A stretch of DNA of 64,000 bases, from NCBI RefSeq assembly GCF_003576645.1, contig NC_044923.1, positions 17,429,711 to 17,493,710 on the forward strand, read 5' to 3'. Positions 12,030 through 23,650 of the stretch are shown here, one piece after another. The DNA comes from Ipomoea triloba. Its lineage: Eukaryota > Streptophyta > Magnoliopsida > Solanales > Convolvulaceae. The notes below the pieces were generated by a model. The model was not told the origin of the DNA. It searched no databases and was given only the letters and a program-made list of their open reading frames with translations. The position numbers and the translations under genes are program-made. Each line of letters opens with the position of its first letter. The first letter of the stretch is position 1.

Positions 12030-12166
12030 GCTCCGTCAAGACTCGCAGACTTAAGGCGGAGCAGCTTCCCTTAGGCCCGTATTTTGGCGGGCTTTTTAGC
12101 CCGTCCCCGCCGTATGATGGGCTTCGACGGGTCCCGTCCCGCCAACCCGTTTCGACACCTCTACGA
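12030..12166 (-). mobile_element. hAT-type terminal fragment
   Basis: On the minus strand this reads 'GTAGAGGTGTCGAAACGGGT' followed by G/C-rich 'GGCGGGACGGGACCCGTC', the subterminal composition of plant hAT elements. No matching opposite end was found nearby. Confidence 0.45.
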
Positions 12167-12385
12167 ATTACTACCAATTTTGGAACTAAAGAAGTCGTAT
12201 TTTATATATTAGCTAATTAGACAGTGACACCGAACATTTTCCCTGCTTATAAACAAAGCATTGTAATATTTATGAAAATAACCCCGCTTATTTTACAAAT
12301 TCGTAATATTTATGAAAATGATCCCGCTTGTTTTTTTACTTGATTTCTCATCCATCAGATTTTCCAGTGTAGAGTTTGTTCTAGG

Positions 12386-12389
<4 letters not shown>

Positions 12390-12436
<47 letters not shown>
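12390..12436. repeat. (TA)n microsatellite
   Basis: Uninterrupted TA dinucleotides. Confidence 0.95.
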
Positions 12437-12513
12437 CCAAACATTTTTTTTTGAATTACTCATTCATGATTCTTTAAAAGATAGTATTTGCTCTAAACCT
12501 TAATTAATTATGG

Positions 12514-12544
<31 letters not shown>

Positions 12545-12655
12545 CTATAATATTCAAATATTATACATTGTATGATAAATAAATGTCTAATGAGAAAAAT
12601 AGTAAAATTACAACGAGATAAGACTATAATAGCTAGAAATAATAATCAATACAAC

Positions 12656-12699
<44 letters not shown>

Positions 12700-13375
12700 T
12701 GTCAACGGGGCAGGGCGGGGACGGGGAATGGGGTCCCCGTCCCCGAAGTGTCACCCCGTTCCCCGTTCCCCGTTCCCCGTTCCCCGTCCCCGCCCCGTTC
12801 CCCGGCAGGGATGGAGAATTATTCCCTATCCCCATTTCTCGGCGGGGATGGGGAATTATTCCCCATCCCCGTTCGTGGGAATTTTTCGAGGATGGGAAAT
12901 CCCCGCGAGGATTTTTTTTTTTTTTTGAATTCTGTCTATTTGAAAATAAAATAATATTCAACTTTCAAAGTCCAAAATTATAGATAAATAAAACTAAAAG
13001 AAACACTTTCAACTTTCAAAGTACAAATTTAAAAAGCATAGATTAATAACATTAAAATATCCAACTCTTACTACAAAATTACAAATATTCAAATTTTCAA
13101 GACTTTCAAACAAATAACATTAAAATATCCAACTTCAAAAACTTAAAATTGTTTCAAATTTCTTCAAAGTCCAAAGTCCCATACATAACAAAACAAGTCC
13201 AAATACAAGTACATAACAAACAAATGATCTTCAATTCCCATTTCTCACTTCTCAAGGCTAGCGCTGAAGTAGTAACTCTTCAGTAATAACCTGAAAAATA
13301 ATAATAATTTGAATAATAACTTGATATATATATTTAGTTAAGCTTTTAAACGTTTTAAAAAAAAAAGTTAAGCTT

Positions 13376-13744
13376 TTAAACAACATAATTTAATAAATAT
13401 CTTAATTGTTGAGGAATGAGTAAATCTTCATCAATTTCATAATCTTCTAAGATGCAATTACCTACAAATATTATTTTAGTATGGTAAAGTAATGAATAAT
13501 CAATTAAAAATAATTCATTGAAATGAAATTTCTTACTTCCAAGCAACCAACTTTGAAAACACATTAATGCCTCCAAAATATCTGGATGAAGTCTACTACG
13601 ATGAGGCGACACCAATCTACCACTAGTACTGAAAGCAAATTCTGAAGCAACGGTAGAAACAGGAATAGCTAATAAATCCTTGGCAACCTTACTCAAAGTT
13701 GGATATTTCTTTCCTTCAATTTGCCACCATGATAAAACATCCAA
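13376..13744 (-). pseudogene. hAT transposase C-terminal dimerisation domain fragment
   Basis: The 122-residue minus-strand frame contains 'DVLSWWQIEGKKYPTLSKVA', 'PVSTVASEFAFSTSGRLVS' and 'RLHPDILEALMCFQSWL', the signature of the hAT C-terminal dimerisation region found in RICESLEEPER/DAYSLEEPER-type transposases. The BED zinc finger and the catalytic core are absent, because the sequence 5' of this (13757-13920) is non-coding GC-rich DNA. It is therefore a remnant and not a functional transposase or a domesticated full-length gene. Confidence 0.88.
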
Positions 13745-13948
13745 ATCATCATCAAATGGTGAGGCTGGGCGGTCGACCGTCGACGGTGAGCAGTAGGGGG
13801 CAGAGAGACGCAGCGGCTGGGCAGTGAGGCTGGGCGGTCGACGGTGAGAGACAACGAGCGGAGAGACAGAGAGCAGACTTGAGACTTGAGAGAGAGGCGG
13901 AATTAGTGAATTAATTTCCTTCTAAGGTTTTATTTTCTCATATACTTT

Positions 13949-15342
<1,394 letters not shown>

Positions 15343-15343
15343 N
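15343..15343. other. Single ambiguous base (N), contig join
   Basis: One N lies between a poly-T run and an (AT)n run, at the junction of the exact duplication. Confidence 0.95.
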
Positions 15344-15422
<79 letters not shown>

Positions 15423-15599
15423 TATAATATAATATAAAAATATTCGGGGAATCGGGGGACGGGGCGAGGATCAGGGAACGGGGTCGGGGCGGGGAACACC
15501 CTCACCGTCGTTGGGAATTTCTCTCCGTCCCTGCCCCCGTTCTCCGAATTAATTCCCCGAACCCGCCCCCATCGGGGCAAGTTGAATTGTCATCCTCCC

Positions 15600-15666
<67 letters not shown>

Positions 15667-16386
15667 GAATAAATTACAACAAATCTAATTTCACCACCAC
15701 TTTATCCCACATTTTCTCTTTTGTCAAATGAAAGACCCTCCCTAATAATGACCCCATAGCTCAACAATAAAGTTATCAATAACCAACCCAATTTTTACAT
15801 TGAACCCCATAACCCACCTCCCAAGATGGTCAGGTACAAATCCCCTTCACTAGCCAGGCCTGAAGTAACTTTCTTGGCCCATCAGTGTTAAGTTGGCAAA
15901 TTACGGACCACACAAATGTATGGAACACAGTCCAAACTAAAACGATATCGTTGAATTTTATGAGTTAGAATAATGTACATTATGAGTTATAATAATCACT
16001 AGTAAAAAATGAACAAATAACATTGAGTTTTAGCAACTGTTAGAAAAGAACAATGGTGTATTATTTAAAAAAAATTGCGGTGGCATAATCGTAAATATTT
16101 GAATAAGAAACCCAAACCGTTTCTAAAGAAAACATTCGTAGTTTGAAAAAAAACATGGTTGGTGAAACTACCCACATTTAAAAAAAATTAAATAATTATT
16201 TTCCACAACCGTTCCTCGTAGAACGACCACGTAAACTTAATACAAAAAAATCATTTCCGCCAACTCTCACTCTCATACTCTTAGATCTGCTTTGTTGTTT
16301 TTGCCGAGACCGACCGATGTTGCATCGAGACCTCTCCCAAGACTTATGACTGCTCCGGCCTCTTCATTCTTCTCTAGACGACGATG

Positions 16387-16465
16387 ATGGCGAGGAAAAA
16401 GCTCACCACGGTTGGGGATGACGGCAGCAACGAGGAAAAGCTTCGGTGGGACCCATGGCTCAAAG
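16387..16465 (+). pseudogene. Captured exon ending at a splice donor (left arm)
   Basis: The plus strand reads ATG then 'ARKKLTTVGDDGSNEEKLRW' and 'DPWLKG', and is followed directly by a GT. The mirror-image copies in the right arm read 'ARRKSVAARDDGNGEEKLRR' 'DQRLKG' and end at GTAACG, a good plant 5' splice site. The host gene is not recognised. It may be leader or first-exon sequence of the same gene as the F-box exon downstream, since both lie on the same strand within the arm. An exact duplicate at 15019-15097 belongs to the probable assembly repeat. Confidence 0.4.
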
Positions 16466-17424
16466 GTGTCTTCTATTCTTTTCTTTTGCTTTTTTCTTAA
16501 AATAAATCTCAGATCTATCTTCTCCGCCTTCAGATATGTCTTCTCCACCACTCCTTTGAGATCTTTTCTCTCTTAAAGGATTTATTTTTTGAAATTTTAT
16601 GATTTCTATAAAAGGAGTCAATATCTATGAAGAAATAGAGCAGGGAGGGCGAGTAATATTCTAGCTGGGTAGTTCCTTCTTCTTTCTTCTTTCTTTTTTT
16701 TTTTTTTTTTGTTTTTTGTTTTCCTCTGATAGTGGTTTCTATGAATCAACTCTGTGCAGCTATTAAAGTTGAAACTCTGAAAGCACTTATTCTACATTTC
16801 TTGGGATGAACTAAAAATGCCTAAAATTGCATGATATTCTTACTAATCGAACTGAGTTGCCTTAAAGATTTTGCGGTTTCTTGGTACATTATTACTGAAT
16901 ACTATATATTTGTCTTTTTTCCATTTTGTTGCATGGTTGAGCTTAATGTTTATGTTTTTCTTGATTTTTGGCTGGTTTCAATTTGTTCTCTTATGGGTAT
17001 TGATGATCCATGGCTAACACTATACTTTGGTGGCGTAGTTTGTTTAAATAAATGTTTGTGCTTTTGTTCTTCCTATTTTGTAGGTTGATTTAACTTCTCT
17101 CTTATTTGCTTGTGCAAAGATGGAGACTTTCATGTCTTTCCTGGTTATTTTCATGATTTATAATTCACATTTCATCCTTCTTGTGCCCTCCATAGATGCT
17201 CTGAGTTCTTTTTCCACAAAATTGTGTGTTTTTGCCTAGGCATGAATTTGATTCTCTATGTTTAACAAATATAGGGGTGATAAACTCAAATTACAAGTGA
17301 CTTGATTGATCAAGCACTTAGCAAATTAGGTTTATTTGGGCATTGTGTTTGAAATGGAAGCATGATTATCATGGTTTAAATCAAGCACATTTAGTGAATC
17401 ATGTGTTCTTGTTCTGAATCAAAC

Positions 17425-17632
17425 ATGGAGGATGGTTACAATGTTCGGTGCTGGGGTGAGTTAATATTGGATGCTCTTGGGTTGATATTCAAGAATCTGC
17501 CGCTTCAGGATGTGCTTATAATTGTCCAAGGGTTTGCAAGTCGTGGCAAAAGAGTTGTGAGGTTTGCAAGTCGTGGCAAAAGAGCTGGGTTGGTGTCTCT
17601 AGTAAAGAAACCTTTGAATTAATTGCAGACAA
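17425..17632 (+). pseudogene. Captured F-box first exon, left arm (FBW2-like)
   Basis: The frame starting at the ATG reads 'VRCWGELILDALGLIFKNLP' then 'LQDVLIIV'. This is the F-box motif as found at the N-terminus of plant FBW2/SKIP1-type F-box proteins, where a W.ELIPD.LGLIF.NL..QD stretch is followed by VIPRVCKSW. Here a 4-bp loss breaks the frame just before the PRVCKSW segment, and a duplicated 'tttgcaagtcgtggcaaaag' follows. It ends at a possible splice donor (GACAA|GTGAGC). An F-box would bind SKP1 in an SCF ubiquitin ligase; no substrate-binding repeats are present, so this is a gene fragment. Confidence 0.65.
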
Positions 17633-17692
17633 GTGAGCATACTTATGTCTTCATGTTCTTTTTGTTTTTTTTTTTTAACAAATTATTATTAC

Positions 17693-17760
17693 TGAAGACC
17701 ATCATAATTGATTAACTCGGGTGCTATTAGAGAATTAATCAATTATGATAGTCTTCGGTA
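17693..17760. repeat. Loop and stem centre of fold-back A
   Basis: 'actgaagaccatcataattg' is followed, after about 20 bases, by its near-perfect complement 'caattatgatagtcttcggt'. The same centre recurs at 59061-59122. Confidence 0.9.
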
Positions 17761-17811
17761 ATACTACTTTGTTAAAAACCCAAAAGGGCATGAAGACATT
17801 AGTATACTCAC

Positions 17812-18012
17812 TTGTCTCCTATTAATTCAAAGGTTTTTGTACTAGAGACACCATCACAACTCTTTTACAAACTCAACACAGCTCTTTTGCCAGGACTTGC
17901 AAACCCTTGGAATGACAATAAGCACATCCTGAAGTTGTAGATTCTTGAATGTCAACCCAAGAGCATCCGATATTAACTCATCCCAACACCGAACATTGCA
18001 ACCAACTTCCAT
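17812..18012 (-). pseudogene. Captured F-box first exon, right arm
   Basis: Inverted counterpart of 17425-17632, starting at an ATG on the minus strand (18012). It retains the sequence equivalent to VIPRVCKSW that the left arm has lost, but carries its own small changes. Upstream on the minus strand is a CAG acceptor-like site in a CT-rich tract (about 18025-18050), so an intron may precede the exon. Confidence 0.6.
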
Positions 18013-18919
18013 TTTAGCTTCTAACTCTCTGCCTCAATAGAGAGAGAGAAACATTTAGAACAAGAACAGATGATTCACAAAATGTGCTTGATTCAAACCA
18101 TGATATGTCATGCTTTCATTTCAAACACAATGACAAAACAAACTTAATTTGTTAATTGGTTGATCAATCAAGTCACTTACATTGTAAGTTGAATTTATCA
18201 CCCCTTTACTGTCTTTGCTAAACATGGAGAATCAAATTCATGCCTAGGCAAAAACACACAATTTTGTGGAAAAAGAACTCAGAGCATTTATAGAGGGCAC
18301 AAAAAGGATGAAATGTGAATAAATCATGAAAATAGCACAAAAAGAAATGAAAGTCTCCATCTTTACACAAACAAATAAGAGAAAAGTTAAATCAATCCAC
18401 AAAATGGGACGAACAAAAGCACACTCATTTATTTAAAAAAAATTGTGCCACTAAAGTATAGTGTTAGCCATGTACCATAAATAATTAAATACCAATAAGA
18501 GAGCAAATTGAAACCAAGCCAAAAATCAAGCAAAGCAAAAACATTAAGCTCAATCTTGCAACAAAAATGAAAAAAAAATAAAAATAAAAAGGCAAAGATA
18601 TAATATTCAGTAATATTGTACCATGAAATTTCACCATATTTAAGGCAACTCATTCGATTGGTAAAAATATCCTGCAATTTTAGGCATTTTTAGTTCATCC
18701 CAAGAAATGCAGAACAAGAACTTTCAAAGTTTCAGCTTTGATAACTGCACAGAATTGATTCATAGAAACCACTGTAAGAGAAAAACAAAAACAAAACTAA
18801 AAAAAAAAAAGAAGAAACTACCTAGCCCAAATTTTACTCCCCCTCCCTACTGTATTTCTTCATAGATTTGAATCCTTATATAGAAATTTTGAAATTTTAG
18901 AAAAATCTCCATTAAGAGA

Positions 18920-19800
18920 GAAAAAATCTCAACTGAGTGGTGGAGAAGATAGATCTGAGATTTTTTTTAAAGCAAAATAAAAGAAAAGAAGACTTACCTT
19001 TTGAGCCTTTGATCCATTCGGAGTTTAATTTTTCCTTGCTGTTGCCGTCATCACTAGCCGCAACGGACTTTCTCCTCGTCGATCCTTATATAGAAATCTT
19101 GAAATTTCAGAAAAATCTCCTTTCAAGAGAGAAAAAAATCTGCAATGAGTGGTGGAGAAGATAGATCTGGGCGAAGAAGACAGATCTGAGATTTATTTAT
19201 TTTTTTTAAAAAAAAGCAAAATAAAAGAAGAGAAGACGTTACCTTTGAGCCTTTGATCCCGTCAGAGTTTCTCCTCGCTGTTGCCGTCATCCCCAGCCGC
19301 AACGGACTTTCTCCTCGCCGATTCTTATATAGAAATCTTGAAATTTCAGAAAAATCAACTTTAAGAGATAAAAAAAAATCTCAAATGAGTGGTGGAGAAG
19401 ATAGATCTGAAGGCGAAGAAAACAGATCTAAGATTTATTTATTTTTTTAAAAAGCAAAATAAAAGAAAAGAAGACGTTACCTTTAAGCCTTTGATCCCGT
19501 CGGAGTTTCTCCTCGCCGTTGCTATCATCCCCCGTCGCAACGGACATTCTCCTCGCCGATCCATATATAGAAATCTTGAAATTTCAGAAAAATCTCCTTT
19601 AAGAGAGAAAAAAAATCTCAAATGAGTTGTGGAGAAGATAGATATGAAGGCGGAGATGACAGATCTGAGATTTATTTTTTTAAAAGCAAAATAAAAGAAA
19701 AGAAGACGTTACCTTTGAGCCTTTGGTCCCGTCGGAGTTTTTCCTCGCCGTTTCCGTCATCCCTAGCCGCGACGGACTTTCTCCTCGCCGTTATCGTTGT
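18920..19800 (-). repeat. Four-unit tandem array of captured exon plus donor (right arm)
   Basis: Units of about 235-240 bp each contain, on the plus strand, 'gtggtggagaagatagatct', an A-rich stretch, a reverse-complement splice donor (ttacctt, near 18998, 19238, 19474 and 19708) and the captured exon ('cgcaacggactttctcctcg'). The corresponding position in the left arm has a single unit, so the array expanded on one arm only. Confidence 0.8.
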
Positions 19801-20508
19801 CTTGAGAAGTCCAGAGAATAATGAAGAAGCTGGCGCAATCATATGTCTTGGGAGATATCTCGACGCAACGTTGATCAGTCTCGGTAGAAACAACGAAGCA
19901 GATCTGAGAGAGTGAGAGTGAGAGTCGGTGGATCTGGCAATGGGGATAGTGGTTGCGTCGTGGTGGTGGAGGTGGAGGTGGTGGATGCGTTTGGTGAGAG
20001 TGAGAGAGATGAGAAGGTAGAGTGAGAGATGAGAAGTTAGGGAGAGTGAGAGATCTGATATGATTTAATCACGAAATGTTTTTTTTTTAATAATAAGTTT
20101 CCGTAACCGTTCTACGAGGAATAGTTGTGGAAACTGTTTTTTTTTTTTTTAAATGTGGGTAGTTTCCGTGATTATTCTATTAAGAAACAATAGCAGAAAA
20201 CCAATCGCTTTTTTTTTTTTTTTTTTTTTTTTCAGATTGCGACCGTTTCCTTTTGAAACGGTTGCGGGTCCTTATTTAAATATTTACGATTATTCCACCG
20301 CAATTTTTTTTTTTAAAGAATACAACCTGTTCTTTTTAAAATTGTTAATAAAAGTCAGTATTCTTTATTCATTTCTGTACTAGTCCAAAGAAGTCATCTT
20401 AGTCCGGAACCCCATTGAGCTCTCCAATCAGACTTCGTTCATTCCAAATTCTGTAATTGACCGTAAAGCTGAAGCGAATTTATTATTAGTTTGCCAATTA
20501 TTACAACA

Positions 20509-20680
20509 CTAGTTTTCCACGCACATTGCGCGAATGAGATAATGCACAATGTTTATTACTCCGTATTAAATAAATATTTCAATGTATATCAATGCAAGAT
20601 TATATGGGAGATGTTGTAGACATTGAATTATAAATTAAAGAAATGCATATGTATTATTTTTTACATAGATAGATAGACTT
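20509..20680 (-). mobile_element. Helitron 3'-end fragment
   Basis: On the minus strand it ends in a GCGCAATGTGCGT hairpin, AAAA and CTAG followed by T, like the complete Helitron at 43795-45438. The right part jumps to sequence from the 5' half of that family, so it is internally deleted; the outer limit is uncertain. Confidence 0.65.
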
Positions 20681-20982
20681 TGCTATTCAATTGAACTATA
20701 TATTATGCAGTAATATTGAAAATTAAAGCTGAATAGGTTATGGTGTGTATAAGCAATTACTTCAACAACATATTTGAGTTCAATGCATTTTTTGAAAGCT
20801 TTTGCAAAATAATAGTCTCTTATCATTTAGATTGCATTTTACAATAATTATAAGATAAGATATATGCGGTTCATCATATGGCTTCGCCTTTTATTTTTAT
20901 TTTTTTGGTTTATTAGGAATTTTTCTATTACATGCAATGTCACATGTGTTGATAACTATTATAAATATAATGAGAGAAAAAA

Positions 20983-21516
20983 GAGTTAATACCCAATATA
21001 GTTATCGATTATAGTGGTTTTACTCAATTTAGTCCTAAATGAATTTTTGTGCTCAATTTAGTCACCGACTTTAATGGTTTTACACAATTTAATCCTTTGA
21101 TAAAAATTTTGTTAGTTGACTGTTAGAAATAAGGTCCTAATGGTAATTTCTCATCTTGATTCTTTCTTCTTCCCCTTATTAAGATCCACGTAGAAATGCA
21201 AATCTTCGTACCCAAATCAACTTCAACCATAAATAAATAAATATAGAGTAAATAAATATTTGGGTACAAAGATTTACATTTCTACGTGGATCTCAATAAG
21301 GAGGAGAAGAAGAAGGAATCATTTCAAATGGGAGGAAGGATGAGAAACTACCATTAGAATTGTATTTCTAACCGTCCACTAACAGAATTTTTAACAAAGG
21401 ACTGAATTCTGTAAAACTATCAAAGTCGAGGACTAAATTGAGCACAAAAAGTCATTTAGGACTAAATTGAGTAAAAACCACGTACTATAGTCGAGGACTA
21501 TATTGGGTATTAACTC
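20983..21516. mobile_element. Non-autonomous Mutator-like element with long inverted repeats
   Basis: The 534-bp element starts GAGTTAATACCCAATATAG and ends with its complement ('ctatattgggtattaactc'). The arms stay complementary up to a short centre near 21240. Flanks agt 'agagaaaaaa' (left) and 'atagaaaaaa' (right) agree at 9 of 10 positions, consistent with a Mutator-type target duplication. No coding capacity. Confidence 0.8.
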
Positions 21517-22374
21517 ATAGAAAAAAAAAACTAAAAGTAAAAAGTAATGTTTTAGAAACAAATTAAAAATGAAGAAATAGAAAAAAAAAAAAAATAGGGC
21601 ATTATCATAATTCATGAATGTCTAAGAGTGGAATAGTTTGGTCTTGACATCCTATACTTCCCTTTTCTCAAAGGTGAAATAAAGTTAATTAACCTCTTGA
21701 GTCTAGATTAGGTAATAATCACTTCCTAATCGGAACTCAATCATGTTTATTAACATAATCAAAGCCAAGTCTATCTCCCATACTCAACCAACTCAAGGTC
21801 ACATCTCTGTGAACCTAATCTACATTCATATCTCCTACCAAAGAGGGTTACTCATACATGACTATAGTGAAAATATCACTGGATTCAAGATCAAAGAAGA
21901 ATTCGATAACAAACGCGAAGTAATTGATGAAAGCACTAAAACAAATAGTAAATTTGCAATGAAATAAAATTCAAATTAACTTATCTATATGAAGAAGAAA
22001 ATGTAAATCTATGTCTTCAATCCTTGCTCCCAACAATGTTAATGAATTTGAATCTAACTTGAACTTGAATTGAAATTTTAATTGAAATTGAAAAATGAAA
22101 AGTAAATTCTAGGGTTCTAAAGGAATAGAAAGGACTAGGAATGGGAAGTTCAATTCCACAAAGTAAGGAAAAGTCTAAAGAACAGTTCCAAAATTCAAAA
22201 GTCAAAAGCCCAAAAAGAATCCCCAAATTAATAAAATTTTCATTCTCCTATTTATATTTTCCGGAGCATGATGCGTCAGGAGGCATGTCACACTGTGATC
22301 AACCTCGTGATAGCCTTGATCACCTTACAGGAACAAGCATGTCATAAAGCCTCTCACACTGTGATGGCAAACGT
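21517..22374. other. AT-rich intergenic DNA
   Basis: No gene or element recognised; short open frames here have no protein-like features. Confidence 0.45.
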
Positions 22375-22537
22375 GAAAATTATATTTAAACATTTTAAAT
22401 ATTTACACAACGGGAGGGACAATTATATATGCACCGTTTTTTTAAAATTGAGGGGCAACATTTACACCACTAATAATTTAGGAGTAGCATTGATAATTGA
22501 CATATTATAGAGGAGCATAAATTATAATTTCTCCCTA
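22375..22537. mobile_element. Half copy of the palindromic MITE of 30894-31154
   Basis: It shares 'gggagggacaat', 'accgtttttttaaaattgag' and 'gataattgacatattatag' with the right half of that MITE. Confidence 0.7.
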
Positions 22538-22547
22538 CAATGTATAT

Positions 22548-22790
22548 ATATAAAATGAAACTGAATAACAGGTTTTACATATTTGAGTGTATTTCTCCGA
22601 TGAACCCGTAGTTGAATTAGAATTATACTTTAGTGGTGTTGTAATAAAACTACAGTATGTATAAAATGAAATTAAATAACAAGTCTCACATATTGAGTGT
22701 ATAATATCAAATAAAATTGTATTCAAATCAAAATGATACTTTAATTGTGCTATAATAAAACTACAATGAATATAAAATGAAATTGAATGC
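22548..22790. repeat. Two-unit tandem repeat, about 120 bp
   Basis: 'tataaaatgaaa(c/t)t(g/a)aataaca' to 'ataataaaactaca' occurs twice, followed by a partial third unit. Confidence 0.7.
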
Positions 22791-23119
22791 GACATAAAAA
22801 AAGTTTAATTGGACGGAACAGTCGAAAAGGTGTCGTTTCTTTTCATTAAAAAACAGCACTGTTTTGGACCATGGTCCACACAACCCGATGTTATGTGAAT
22901 ATAGAGTAATATAATTTTGTATATTGAGATCTAAAATTATGAATATATAGTTCTAAAATTGTGAATATCGATTTGAGTCCACATTACAATGTTGACCCAG
23001 ATCCATAGTATAATTTGCCCAACACAACTGTGTAAATCATAGTCCACAGTAAAATTTACATCATGTGTGAGTGTTAATTAGGACACCGGGTGCCACTAGA
23101 CCACAAGGCCTTTGGCCAC

Positions 23120-23650
23120 TCATAAATTTAATCAATAATAAATGTAAATAAATCAAATAGGCAAGCTAGATGAGAAATCATAATATAAATTTTAATTGTG
23201 TAAATTGTTAAGAGTTCCACATTAAATATATAAAGGAAGACATATGGGTTCAATCTTTTAGGGTGTGTTTGGTTCGCACATGAGAATCGGAATCGGTATA
23301 AGTATCAAATACTTAGTAAGGTAATGGGTTTTGGTGAAAGTATTTTGCATGCTTGGTAGTAGGATGGAATGAGAATGATTATTAATAGTTGAGGAAGAAA
23401 TGAGGAAGAGAAATGAAATCCTTATTTAATAAGAGTATGGATTTTTCAATTAATGGGGTATTCCAAACCCATAATAGTATTCTAAAAACCTATCAACCAA
23501 ACAATAACAATCACTTTGATACCATACCTTATACCAAAACCTGTTAACCAAACAAGTTGTACTCTTAATGTGGTTTGGCCATGTGCATTATAACTTAATT
23601 GAGTGACCTTGGTCTAATCTTAAATTATTAATGGTTTCAGAGCCTATTGT
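23120..23650. repeat. Local duplication, copy 1 (with MITE insertion)
   Basis: It matches 25195-25535 in order ('caataataaatgtaaataaa', 'tgagaaatcataatataaat', 'tgagtgaccttggt'), apart from the MITE at 23261-23564. Confidence 0.7.
23261..23564. mobile_element. PIF/Harbinger (Tourist)-like MITE
   Basis: It begins GGGTGTGTTTGGTT and ends AACCAAACAAGTTGTACTC, flanked by a 3-bp TTA duplication (23258-23260 and 23565-23567). The paralogous segment near 25460 has one TTA and no element, which supports the boundaries. Confidence 0.8.

Larger units (their letters stand above)
15997..20385. mobile_element. Large fold-back element with CACTA-like ends carrying captured exons
   Basis: The left end starts CACTAGTAAAAAATGAACAA. 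The right end, read on the minus strand, starts GACTAGTACAGAAATGAATA, so the two termini are imperfect inverted repeats of the CACTA type with the last base changed. The similarity continues inward for almost the whole length: 16740-17717 is mirrored by 17733-18790 around a loop near 17725, and 15997-16700 is mirrored by about 18800-20385. No transposase is present. Each arm has an F-box-like first exon and a second captured exon; the right arm carries the latter as a four-unit tandem array. No 3-bp target duplication could be confirmed (AAT at the left, CAA at the right). Confidence 0.75.

Noticed and set aside
12608..12961. Pro/Arg/Gly-rich open frames on both strands
   Set aside because: They are the G/C-rich subterminal region of the hAT element, open in several frames because of base composition.
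16831..17088. 85-codon hydrophobic plus-strand frame and its paralogue at 58232-58459
   Set aside because: T-rich intron-like sequence within the fold-back arms; the frame is not kept in the inverted copies.
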